Below are positions 7,509 through 14,473 of a stretch of DNA of 33,619 bases, piece by piece (positions within the stretch are counted from its first letter, which is position 1; the number at the start of each line of letters is the position of its first letter). The DNA is from an uncultured Clostridia bacterium (GTDB lineage Bacteria > Bacillota > Clostridia > Christensenellales > Aristaeellaceae). The position numbers were made by a program, and so were the translations under genes. The notes below the pieces were generated by a model that searched no databases, was not told the origin of the DNA, and saw only the letters and a list, made by a program, of their open reading frames with translations. Location of the stretch: the NCBI GenBank assembly GCA_946413245.1, contig CAMKJS010000032.1, positions 1 through 33,619 on the forward strand, given 5' to 3'.

Positions 7509-7840
7509 CAGTCCTCCTCCTTTCTGGTTTGACGCGGCGCCCTCTTCCGTTGAGGCAAATCCAGATCCTGCAGTTTCCGACCCAGTTCGTCGTCTTTCGC
7601 AATGAGGAGGAGATCCTGTTCCAGTCCTCCCAGGGCATGCAGCACGGCGGCATAAGCTCCCAGCGCCACAGACGCACTGCCCTTCTCAATAGCGGTGAGC
7701 GTCTGCCTGGATACGCCGGCCCGCTCCGCCGCCAGTTCTGAAGCCAGATGACGGCGCAGCCTGGCCAGACGGATTTGTTCTCCCATCTGGCTGAGCAGTT
7801 GCTGCGTCTGCGGCATCACCGTGACAGCTTTGCGTCCCAT
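7508..7840 (-). CDS. HipB-like helix-turn-helix antitoxin/regulator
   Basis: A 110-residue protein with an XRE helix-turn-helix at about 18-72 (IRLARLRRHLASELAAERAG, then SRQTLTAIEKG). The C-terminal tail is basic and probably disordered. HTH regulators of this size directly before hipA repress the pair and bind the HipA kinase. Here the toxin partner is destroyed, so the protein is an orphan that may still repress its own promoter at 7873-7901. The ATG at 7840 gives the natural length, although its ribosome site (GGAGGGACG) is a little distant. Confidence 0.82.
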   Translation of the reverse strand: MGRKAVTVMPQTQQLLSQMGEQIRLARLRRHLASELAAERAGVSRQTLTAIEKGSASVALGAYAAVLHALGGLEQDLLLIAKDDELGRKLQDLDLPQRKRAPRQTRKEED

Positions 7841-7872
7841 ACGCGTCCCTCCACGTTCTCATTACACACGAA

Positions 7873-7901
7873 ATTATAGCCTTAATGGACAATATTGTCA
7901 A
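7873..7901 (-). promoter_or_regulatory. hipB promoter with palindromic operator
   Basis: On the minus strand TTGACA (7901-7896), 17 bp, then TATAAT (7878-7873) form a perfect consensus promoter 33 bp before the hipB ATG. The perfect palindrome GACAATATTGTC at 7888-7899 overlaps the -35 box and spacer. In addition TGTCAATATT (7896-7905) is repeated inverted as AATATTGACA at 7925-7934. These are likely HipB binding sites, inferred from position. Confidence 0.8.
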
Positions 7902-8071
7902 TATTTATGATCGTTAATGAAAAGAATATTGACAGAGGAAAAATGCGATTAAATAAGATTGCCCAAAAAGGACCAGTGGACAGGAGAAGAAACCACTATT
8001 TCCAAAAAAGAGTTCAAAAGTGTATGCGGCGAATGATTCTTGTTTCCGAACTGAGAAACCGGATGGTTTTT

Positions 8072-8587
8072 CTACCGGTATTCACCGCAGTTTTTGCAGG
8101 AAAGCGCCTGGCTGTCATTCAGGGTTCCGCACCGGGCGCACTTCCATTTTCCCGCGGCGGCCGCTGAACGGGCGGGGACAGGGTTTGGGGTTGTCGGAAT
8201 ATGCCTGGTGAGGCCGGTTTCCACAATTTCCGCGTCGAGCTGAATGCCGCTGACGATGTCATGCATCGCGCTGATTCTGGCAATGACCCGGGCCATGCCG
8301 ATCAGCAGCATACCGCATATAACAAACGGCGTAAGTATGCCGAGAAACAAGACGGGGGAGAAGGTGATCGGGTTTGTCTTTCCGCCTTCAAAAGCGAAGA
8401 TCACGCCGATGACAAAACACATGATGCCGCAGACATACAGGAACTGGGCATAGCCGCTTTCGCCGGCATTGCCGAGACGAAGGGAGTAGGATTTGTTCTT
8501 TTCCCGGACAGGGTATCCGCAATGCGGACAGGCGTATGCTTTATCGGATAAGGCTTTGCCGCATTCCGGGCAGGTGATCAGTGCCAT
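8072..8587 (-). CDS. Membrane protein with zinc ribbons at both ends
   Basis: A 171-residue protein. Residues 5-24 hold CPECG and CPHCG (zinc-ribbon type). Two hydrophobic segments at about 45-65 and 75-98 are likely membrane spans. The C-terminus holds CARCG and CKNCG, a second ribbon. AAAGGAAG precedes the ATG. Such proteins are common in Clostridia, and I know of no established reaction. TATAAT lies upstream at about 8613-8618. A mutilated copy consisting of only the first five and last six codons, plus upstream DNA, is at 13199-13325. Confidence 0.75.
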   Translation of the reverse strand: MALITCPECGKALSDKAYACPHCGYPVREKNKSYSLRLGNAGESGYAQFLYVCGIMCFVIGVIFAFEGGKTNPITFSPVLFLGILTPFVICGMLLIGMARVIARISAMHDIVSGIQLDAEIVETGLTRHIPTTPNPVPARSAAAAGKWKCARCGTLNDSQALSCKNCGEYR

Positions 8588-8789
8588 GATATCACTTCCT
8601 TTCTCTGCTTTGTATTATACCGGGAAGCAGATTCAGGCTGTGATACGCGTTTTGCACGGTCCGGAACATACGCGAAACACCTTATTTGTGAAATGAGGAA
8701 TGAAAAGGAAGGGGAGCGGGGTCGTTGGAATGACCCGATATACTTTTGACATTGGCAGCGATCGGAAGGAATGAATTTGAAATACCGGA

Positions 8790-8831
8790 AAAGTCGCCAA
8801 AATCGATAAAATTTCATAAATTTGGCGATTT
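8790..8831. repeat. Inverted-repeat pair 1 (GTCGCCAAA motif)
   Basis: AAAGTCGCCAAAA at 8790-8802 faces TTTGGCGATTT at 8821-8831, with one mismatch in the core. The same 13-mer occurs again at 8920-8932, exactly 130 bp downstream. The pair lies about 60 bp before the ATPase -35 box. Confidence 0.85.
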
Positions 8832-8890
8832 AATGTCATGATTCACGATTCGTGGAAGAACGTGAAACCCAATAAATAAATGGACATCTG

Positions 8891-8919
8891 TTGACTTTTA
8901 TGAAGTGCTCAAATATAAT
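8891..8919 (+). promoter_or_regulatory. Promoter of the DUF234-type ATPase gene
   Basis: TTGACT at 8891-8896 and TATAAT at 8914-8919 with a 17-bp spacer. Transcription would begin near 8926, inside the first arm of the inverted repeat that starts at 8920. The operator-like repeat therefore sits right on the start point. Confidence 0.8.
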
Positions 8920-8962
8920 AAAGTCGCCAAAAGATGATGAATTGGATCATTTTGGCGACTTT
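8920..8962. repeat. Inverted-repeat pair 2, perfect 13-bp arms
   Basis: AAAGTCGCCAAAA (8920-8932) and TTTTGGCGACTTT (8950-8962) are perfect complements separated by 17 bp. The repeat fills the space between the -10 box and the ribosome site of the ATPase gene. It could act as an operator or, in the transcript, as a 5' hairpin. The 8588-8983 gap otherwise holds only the upstream pair and the two promoters. Confidence 0.92.
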
Positions 8963-8983
8963 ATGAGAGAAGAGGATGGCAAA

Positions 8984-10402
8984 GTGAATCTGATTGCCCG
9001 TGAAAATGAAATTAAACTGCTGAATCACGCGCTGAATAAAAGCGAATCACAGTTCATTGCGGTCTATGGCAGGCGCCGTATAGGAAAAACCTATCTTGTC
9101 CGGGAAGTATTTGCTGACAGTTTCTGCTTCTCACACACAGGCTATTACAATCTGCCCAAAGAAGCACAGTTGTCCGGATTTTTCAAGTCGCTGCAAAAAG
9201 CGGGCCTTTCTGCATACGGAGAATCCCCGGGAACCTGGATGGATGCTTTTGATATGCTGGAAACAATTATTGATCAGAGCCAAAGCGAAAAAAAGATTCT
9301 GTTTCTGGATGAAATTTCATGGATGGATACGCCCCGGTGTGACCTGATTCCAGCTCTGGAACATTTTTGGAATTCCTTTGCCTCGGCGAGGAAAGACGTA
9401 ATCCTCATCATCTGCAGTTCAGCTACGTCATGGGTTCTTGATCATGTGTTCCATAACAAGGGCGGATTACATAACCGGCTGACGCTCAGCCTTCATCTTC
9501 AGCCCTTCACTCTTTCCGAGGTGGAGAAATATGTTTATGCTCTCGGGGTTCAGATGAGCCGGATGCAGATACTGGAAGGCTATATGGCATTGGGCGGAAT
9601 TCCATACTACTGGAGTCACCTTGAAAGGGGAATGTCCATTGAACAATATATTGATTATCTGTTTTTCCGGAAAGGCGCAGTTCTGAAGGATGAATTTACG
9701 TATCTGTTTGACTCTCTGTTCAGATTTCCGGAAGTTTATGTGAGAATAATTCATGCGCTGACGGAAAAGAGAAAAGGTCTTACACGAAATGAGCTTTTGA
9801 GCGCGACAGGATTGACATCTGCGGGAGGAGTCAGCCAAAAACTGGAAAAGCTGGAGAACTGTGATTTTATTCGATCTTACCCTTCCTACGGAAAACGGAA
9901 AGAAAAACTGTATCAACTGATTGATCCGTTTGTTCTGTTCTATTACCATTTTATAGAACACCGTTCTTTTGATCCTCAATTCTGGATGCATCAGGCAAAC
10001 ACTCCGAAAACCAACGTCTGGAAAGGTCTGGCTTTTGAGCTGATCTGTCTTCTACATGTGCAGGAGATTAAGGAGAAACTGGGCATAGGATCGGTTCTGA
10101 CAGAGGTTTTTTCCTTTTCTGTTCAGGAGGATCCGGAAAAAGGAATACATGGTTCCCAGATTGATCTGATTATTAAACGGGCAGACCGGATTACCAATCT
10201 CGTTGAAATGAAGTACGCGCAGGATGAATATCTGATTACAAAGGCAGTGGATGAATCTATACGCCGGAAACGATCTGATTATCTGCGCGCAACGAAAACA
10301 AAACACGCAATCCAGACGACCTTGATTGCTCCCTATGGCGTCGTTCAAAACGCTTATGCTGCCAATCTGGATTCCGTACTGGACGCGGAGGATTTGTTTT
10401 GA
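8984..10402 (+). CDS. AAA ATPase with DUF234-like (PD-(D/E)XK-like) C-terminal domain
   Basis: A 472-residue protein if started at the GTG at 8984. I prefer this start because AAGAGGA lies 8 bp upstream and the product then begins MNLIARENEIKLL, the usual opening of the family; earlier in-frame ATGs fall in the hairpin region. Walker A GRRRIGKT is at 29-36, and Walker B is KKILFLDEISW. A winged-helix region follows (GLTRNELLSATGLTSAGGVS). The C-terminus has GSQIDLIIKR and NLVEMKYA, the D...ExK pattern of a nuclease fold. The family (archaeal-type ATPase_2/DUF234) is often multicopy, and its biological role is not established. It stands alone, with its own promoter and repeated sites. Confidence 0.88.
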   Translation: MNLIARENEIKLLNHALNKSESQFIAVYGRRRIGKTYLVREVFADSFCFSHTGYYNLPKEAQLSGFFKSLQKAGLSAYGESPGTWMDAFDMLETIIDQSQSEKKILFLDEISWMDTPRCDLIPALEHFWNSFASARKDVILIICSSATSWVLDHVFHNKGGLHNRLTLSLHLQPFTLSEVEKYVYALGVQMSRMQILEGYMALGGIPYYWSHLERGMSIEQYIDYLFFRKGAVLKDEFTYLFDSLFRFPEVYVRIIHALTEKRKGLTRNELLSATGLTSAGGVSQKLEKLENCDFIRSYPSYGKRKEKLYQLIDPFVLFYYHFIEHRSFDPQFWMHQANTPKTNVWKGLAFELICLLHVQEIKEKLGIGSVLTEVFSFSVQEDPEKGIHGSQIDLIIKRADRITNLVEMKYAQDEYLITKAVDESIRRKRSDYLRATKTKHAIQTTLIAPYGVVQNAYAANLDSVLDAEDLF

Positions 10403-10477
10403 TGACTGATCTGGAAGGGATGCGCTTCAGAAGCTATATTTGAACCTTGACGGATCGGGCCGGATTCCCGACAACGG

Positions 10478-10504
10478 AAAAAAGGCGGAGGGTTCGCCTC
10501 CGCC
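10478..10504 (-). terminator. Terminator after the vapBC-like pair
   Basis: On the minus strand GGCGGAGG pairs with CCTCCGCC around a 5-nt loop and is followed by six T (plus-strand A at 10478-10483). It lies 24 bp past the toxin stop codon. Confidence 0.88.
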
Positions 10505-10527
10505 CTGAGAAACCGGATGGTGATCGT

Positions 10528-10904
10528 TTAGTTCATTTCCGGAACAATCAGTTTCAGTTTCAGCTCCTTAACCTTTGCAAATCCTGTATCAGCTGTGATC
10601 AGTTTCGCGTCATTCTCAATCGCCGATGCTGCGATAATAGCATCCGGTAATTTAATACTGTATTCCCGTCTGATTTGGATCGTTTTTTCTATAATGTTTC
10701 CAGTCAGACCAATTGATACACTTTCATCCAAGAAACCGCGAATTTGTTTTACCTCTTCTTCCGTAATTTTTGCGAAGACAACAACTCCATTTCACTGATA
10801 ACCGAAAAGGCAAATCTCGAAGAAACAAAAGGTTTCATACATTCATTGCCGGACAGGAAATACAGGATTGCATTCGTGTCAGCCAAGAAATCAATTCCAC
10901 TCAT
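10528..10904 (-). pseudogene. VapC-like PIN toxin interrupted by a one-base frameshift
   Basis: The ATG at 10904 overlaps the antitoxin end by 14 bp and opens MSGIDFLADTNAILYFLSGN, a PIN-domain N-terminus with the first acidic residue. The frame continues through SEMELL and then runs to a premature TAA. Shifting by one base near 10773-10777 (one T missing from a TTT on the minus strand) restores FAKITEEEVKQIRGFLDESV through LPDAIIAASA and LITADTGF to the stop at 10528. The corrected product would be 125 residues with all four PIN acidic residues, a standard length. It could be a true mutation or a sequencing error. Confidence 0.82.
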
Positions 10905-11097
10905 TTCTCATGCTCCTCTGAATCTCCATTCCATCAATCGGTTTTCTGATTGCTCCAAAGAACCTGGAAGTACCTTCAGATGCGTTTTCTTTCTTTTTGC
11001 TGACTTTGAAAAGAATAAAATCGATATATTCCGAAACTTCATCCAGATATTCTTCCGGAACTGCTTGAATCCTGTCTTTAATCGTTACGTATGACAA
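10891..11097 (-). CDS. VapB-like antitoxin (DUF2281 type), TTG start
   Basis: A 68-residue acidic protein that opens MSYVTIKDRIQAVPEEYLDE and contains YIDFILFKV. This resembles small DUF2281 proteins found next to PIN toxins. The start is TTG at 11097, chosen because AAGGAGG lies 9 bp upstream and no ATG is available. The toxin gene follows with a 14-bp overlap. The antitoxin is intact while its toxin is frameshifted. It would neutralise the RNase and repress the operon. Confidence 0.75.
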   Translation of the reverse strand: MSYVTIKDRIQAVPEEYLDEVSEYIDFILFKVSKKKENASEGTSRFFGAIRKPIDGMEIQRSMRNEWN

Positions 11098-11145
11098 ATC
11101 TCTCAGCCTCCTTATCGGGATTCCAACTCGGTTTCGTCCAAGAAA

Positions 11146-11174
11146 ATATTATCATAATTCAATTTTCTTCTCAA
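11146..11174 (-). promoter_or_regulatory. Promoter of the vapBC-like operon
   Basis: On the minus strand TTGAGA (11174-11169), a 17-bp spacer and TAATAT (11151-11146) lie about 50 bp before the TTG start. Confidence 0.65.
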
Positions 11175-11202
11175 TGTTATTCTTTCATGTACTGTTGAAA
11201 GA

Positions 11203-13074
11203 TTATTTGGTCTTCGCGTTTTTGATGACAGACCAGGCCGAGTAGTACTTCGTGCCGTTCACGGTCTTGTAGGCACGAATCCGGACGTAGTAGAGCTTCT
11301 TCGCGGCCAGATCCTTGAGCACCGTTTTGGTTGTTGACGCTTTTTCGATCGTCACCGTCGTGGGCTTGTTAAAGCTCTTCTTCAGGCTGTACTGGATTTC
11401 GTACCCGGTGATGCCGCTGCCCTTTGCCCATTTGACGGTCAGCTGCTTCTTTCCGGCGGTCAGCGAGGAGAGCTTCACGGCCTTGGGCACGATATTGAAC
11501 TTGACGGTCTTCTTGCCGGTGTAGTTGCCCTTGCCGGTGATGGTGATGGTGGCGGTACCGATCTTCTTGTTGTTCTTATAGGCGACGGTGTAGTCCTTGT
11601 CCGCGGTGAGCTTCTTATTGTTATACCTGACCACTACAGCAGGCTTGATGGCCTTGCCGGTATACGCCTGGTCCTTGATGGCGGAAACTTTGGCCTTATC
11701 GAGATTGGGCTTCTCCGCGACGACCTCGACCTTCTGATCGACGATCAGCTGCTTTTCGGGGGCGCCGTCGCCGTCCTCATCCTTCTGCCAGTCATGCAGT
11801 CCGTCGTATTCCGCGGGGTCAGCTTCCTTTACCAGAGCCGCCAGCGCCGGCACCTTGATGACATCCAGCTTCTGAATCCTGTTATCGTGGCAATGGAGAA
11901 TCAGCAGCGCCTTGTTTTTGCTCACATCCAGGGTCTTCAGCTTATTGGACTGGCACGCAATCATCTTCAGCGCGGTGTTCTTGCTCACATCCAGCGCTGT
12001 CAGCCGGTTCACATGGCATTCCAGATGGATCAGCGCCGTGTTCTGGCTCACGTTCAGGGATTTCAGCTGATTCTGGCTGCAGTACAGATGGGTCAGGGCC
12101 GGGTTCCTGCTCAGATCCAGGGTCTTGAGCTGATTCTGTTCGCATTCCAGGTTTTCCAGGGCCGTGTTGTGGCTCAGATCCAGGGCCGTCAGTTGGTTGG
12201 CCCAGCAGTCGAGAACTTTCAGCGCGGTGTTCTGGCTGACATCCAGCGCGGTCAGTTCGTTCTCGCAGCAGTGCAGCTCCTCCAGGGCGGTGTTTTTGCT
12301 GACATCCAGGGAGGTCAGTTTGTTTTTGTTGCAGTAGAGAACTTTCAGCGCGGTAAAGTATTCGATGCCCTGCAGGCTTTCGATGCCGCAATCCGCGCAG
12401 CCCATATCGACCGCTCCGGCGATTTCCTCGTCGCTCAGGAAATCGTCGTCATCCACATCAAAGCATTTGGCGTTCTTCCGGAAGGCTTTGTCCGGGAAGT
12501 TGGTTTCGTCGATCGCGACCCCGGTCGGCACGGGCGCAGTGGGTTCTTCGCCCGGAAGGAAATCCCATTCGCAGACGTATCCGACATTGTCGGATCCCCA
12601 GAAGGACATGCTGTCCCAGGAATTAGCGTCCTCTTCCAGGTCGCCCCAGAGACCGGCATCCCAGCCAGAGCCACCCATGCTCTTGCCCAGAATAATGCAG
12701 TATCCCTGATTCCCGTTGTAATTATCCGGCTCGCTGGAATGAAAATTGGTATAAGTGACTTCTTCCCCCGTGATCCAGCGGTACTCCCCGTCGCCAAAGA
12801 GCTTCATGCCCAGCCAGTAGATGTTTTTGGTATTGGCGATGCTGACCACAAAGCTGTTCTCCTCGGCGTCGGAGATCGTGACGAGATGGCCGCCCAGGAG
12901 GGCGCAGCTGTTCTTCGCGGCGGTCCAGGACTTGGAATTGTCGAAAACGTAATAACTGTGCCCGTTAAAGAACGTCGCGTCTTCCGGAATGCCGGAGGCG
13001 CTTTCCGCCAGGACGGAGGCCGTGGCGAAGAGGAAAAGCAGCATGACAGACAAGACCAGCAGTTTCTTTTTCAT
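11203..13074 (-). CDS. Secreted mosaic protein: C-type lectin, LRR, MBG/YDG-like and Fn3 domains
   Basis: A 623-residue exported protein. The ATG at 13074 follows AAAGGAGAA and starts a clean signal peptide (residues 1-23). An upstream in-frame extension to 13143 has no ribosome site. Residues about 25-180 are a C-type lectin-like domain (SWTAAKNSCALLGGHLVTIS, GEYRWITGE, SSEPDNYNG and a closing GYVCEWDF). Residues about 195-440 are short LRRs of the LDVSKNTAL type, followed by a calcium-loop-like DEDGDGAPE. Residues about 450-530 hold an MBG/YDG-like domain (AYTGKAIKP, YTGKKTVKFNI), and the last 90 residues are an Fn3 domain. The likely role is surface binding to glycans or host or plant material. 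No anchor is seen. Confidence 0.88.
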   Translation of the reverse strand: MKKKLLVLSVMLLFLFATASVLAESASGIPEDATFFNGHSYYVFDNSKSWTAAKNSCALLGGHLVTISDAEENSFVVSIANTKNIYWLGMKLFGDGEYRWITGEEVTYTNFHSSEPDNYNGNQGYCIILGKSMGGSGWDAGLWGDLEEDANSWDSMSFWGSDNVGYVCEWDFLPGEEPTAPVPTGVAIDETNFPDKAFRKNAKCFDVDDDDFLSDEEIAGAVDMGCADCGIESLQGIEYFTALKVLYCNKNKLTSLDVSKNTALEELHCCENELTALDVSQNTALKVLDCWANQLTALDLSHNTALENLECEQNQLKTLDLSRNPALTHLYCSQNQLKSLNVSQNTALIHLECHVNRLTALDVSKNTALKMIACQSNKLKTLDVSKNKALLILHCHDNRIQKLDVIKVPALAALVKEADPAEYDGLHDWQKDEDGDGAPEKQLIVDQKVEVVAEKPNLDKAKVSAIKDQAYTGKAIKPAVVVRYNNKKLTADKDYTVAYKNNKKIGTATITITGKGNYTGKKTVKFNIVPKAVKLSSLTAGKKQLTVKWAKGSGITGYEIQYSLKKSFNKPTTVTIEKASTTKTVLKDLAAKKLYYVRIRAYKTVNGTKYYSAWSVIKNAKTK

Positions 13075-13198
13075 GGTTCTTTTTCTCCTTTCGTTTTTAA
13101 GCCATTTATTCACCGGTAAATTGTTCCGCTTCCGGGACGTCATTACCGGCTTTTTTCGATACGCGCAGTCCGGATTCCTTCCGGCAGACGAAGTTTTT

Positions 13199-13240
13199 TT
13201 ATCGGTATTCGCCGCAGTTCCTGCGGGTGATCAGCGCCAT
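13199..13240 (-). pseudogene. Ends-only remnant of the zinc-ribbon membrane gene
   Basis: On the minus strand the 14 codons read MALITRRNCGEYR and stop. MALIT is the start and NCGEYR the end of the product of 8072-8587, so about 158 codons are missing. The upstream DNA at 13241-13325 still matches 8609-8695 (TATTATACCGG, GTTTTGC, then ACCTTATTTG). The normal ribosome site is lost. This is a deletion scar, not a gene. Confidence 0.8.
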
Positions 13241-13323
13241 GGATATTATACCGGACAGTAACTTCCGGCTGTGATATGCGTTTTGCCTGTCCCGGAATAC
13301 GCGCAAAATACCTTATTTGCGGG

Positions 13324-13782
13324 CTATTCTTTCTCCTTTTTTAACAGTACAAGATATTCGGTTGTCCCATCTTCCGGTTTTTTCTCTTTGGTTACAGTAA
13401 ATCCATGTCTCTCGTAAAAGCGTATTGCTTTTACGTTCTTTTCCAGTGCCCAGAGATGATCAGCGTGATGTTCCTGCATTGCATATTCCAATAACTGAGA
13501 GCCAATGGAAGCATTTTGAAGAACAGGCTCCACGAACAGTCTCGCAATATAAGTTCCCTCAATCTTTATAAAGCCTTTGACAACTCCGTCATCATATACG
13601 TACAGACTGTCAAGATCGGTTTCATACTTCTGCATGACAGACGGAACGCCAAGTTCATCAAAGTAATATTCATCCGATTGAAAAATCGGGTAAAAGAACA
13701 GTCGGTAGTTAAAGACCAGGATCTCTGCTATACGTGACAGATCATTCCTGTTTGCTTTTCGTATTTTGCTCGCTTTTTTCAT
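13324..13782 (-). CDS. GNAT-family N-acetyltransferase
   Basis: A 152-residue acetyltransferase. The ATG at 13782 has GGAGA 7 bp upstream and opens MKKASKIRKANRNDLSRIAE, the usual GNAT first strand and helix. Acetyl-CoA-binding motif A is seen at ARLFVEPVLQNASIGSQLLE. The late ALEKNVKAIRFYERHGF is the classic motif B (NxxAxxFYxxxGF). The acceptor is unknown. Its start overlaps the stop of a fic remnant (ATGA), so it may now be translated as the downstream gene of the relB-like operon. In E. coli-like systems GNAT toxins pair with RHH antitoxins, but here the fold looks like an ordinary RimI-like enzyme. Confidence 0.83.
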   Translation of the reverse strand: MKKASKIRKANRNDLSRIAEILVFNYRLFFYPIFQSDEYYFDELGVPSVMQKYETDLDSLYVYDDGVVKGFIKIEGTYIARLFVEPVLQNASIGSQLLEYAMQEHHADHLWALEKNVKAIRFYERHGFTVTKEKKPEDGTTEYLVLLKKEKE

Positions 13783-13883
13783 TTGTAATCTCCATACGCC
13801 GGAAACTTGTAAGCTACAGTTTTCATGTCCAGTTTGTTTTTCAGCACATCCGATCCAGGGTAACAATACAACAGATCATCCAT
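13779..13883 (-). pseudogene. Fic toxin remnant (first ~20 codons)
   Basis: The frame from ATG 13883 gives MDDLLYCYPGSDVLKNKLDM and then 14 unrelated residues to a TGA. The YCYPGSDVLKNKL phrase is the typical opening of Fic (filamentation) family proteins. The HxFx(D/E)GNGR active site and the rest are missing. The start overlaps the relB-like stop by one base (TGATG), so the original pair was relB-like antitoxin followed by Fic toxin. The deletion placed the acetyltransferase gene directly after it. Confidence 0.68.
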
Positions 13884-14242
13884 CACACAGCCTCCGATGA
13901 TTCACCGCGATCAGCCGGAGTAATTGAAGCATAGATCATTTTTCTGAGATCGTCTCCACTGACTTTGCCGTCATTGTAATCCGTCAGCATCCGGACTTCA
14001 TCTTCTGTCAGTTTCATTCCCTCCATGGCAAGTGTAGCCCCGGTTTCCTGTACGTTCTGTTCCGGCGTATAGGCCGGATGAATCAGTTTTACCTCAAAGG
14101 GAATACTACGCGTAAGAATAATCTGCTTAAGCAGCATATTCACCACTGCAGACAGGTTTGTTCCCAGAGAATCGAGAATAGCAGCGGCTTTTTCCCTGTC
14201 AGACGCATCTGTTCTGACCTGAAGCATGGAAGTATTTGCCAT
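13883..14242 (-). CDS. RelB/DinJ-family antitoxin
   Basis: A 119-residue protein with an N-terminal ribbon-helix-helix of the RelB/DinJ type (MLQVRTDASDREKAAAILDS, then LSAVVNMLLKQI, then IPFEV). A longer acidic C-terminal tail would bind a toxin. AGGAGG lies 8 bp before the ATG. The toxin start overlaps its stop but only a fic stub remains, so it is an orphan. It probably binds the direct repeats in its own promoter. Confidence 0.83.
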   Translation of the reverse strand: MANTSMLQVRTDASDREKAAAILDSLGTNLSAVVNMLLKQIILTRSIPFEVKLIHPAYTPEQNVQETGATLAMEGMKLTEDEVRMLTDYNDGKVSGDDLRKMIYASITPADRGESSEAV

Positions 14243-14274
14243 ACATGATTCCTCCTGTTTATTACGCTGTATTG

Positions 14275-14303
14275 ATTATACTACATTGTCAGTACATTGT
14301 AAA
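14275..14303 (-). promoter_or_regulatory. relB promoter with direct-repeat operator
   Basis: On the minus strand TTTACA (14303-14298), 17 bp, TATAAT (14280-14275). Two copies of TACATTGT (plus strand 14282-14289 and 14293-14300), 11 bp apart, fill the spacer and touch the -35 box. Ribbon-helix-helix repressors commonly bind such one-turn-spaced direct repeats, so autoregulation is likely. Confidence 0.8.
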
Positions 14304-14420
14304 TCTGTTTTTTGATCAAAAGAAAGATTAGATGGGTATACTTTTGACAATAGTCATATGAATGCTCAAGTCAGCACCTCTGATGCCCAAGTCAATGCAC
14401 AAGTCGCAAGAAATGAAGTT

Positions 14421-14448
14421 GCCTCGTCCGCGGGTTTGCGGACGAGGC
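14421..14448 (-). terminator. Terminator at the end of the importer operon
   Basis: GCCTCGTCCGC (14421-14431) and GCGGACGAGGC (14438-14448) form a perfect 11-bp stem with a 6-nt loop. It lies 26 bp beyond the last importer stop. T-rich runs flank it on both strands (moderate on the minus strand), so it may work in both directions. Confidence 0.72.
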
Positions 14449-14473
14449 TGTTTTGTCTCTGCTGTTTTGGCTT

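Noticed and set aside
7895-8167. Plus-strand 90-codon frame
   Set aside because: It starts inside the hipB operator region, lacks a ribosome site and overlaps the zinc-ribbon gene antisense.
11794-13119. Plus-strand frame opposite the lectin/LRR gene
   Set aside because: Its apparent repeats merely mirror the LRR codons of the real gene.
14300-14420. Short plus-strand frame with NAQV repeats (near 14358)
   Set aside because: NAQVSTSDAQVNAQV recalls the tail of some AlbA-type DNA-binding proteins, but the frame is short, has no ribosome site and runs antisense into oppF. It could be a gene-end scar and is too weak to call.
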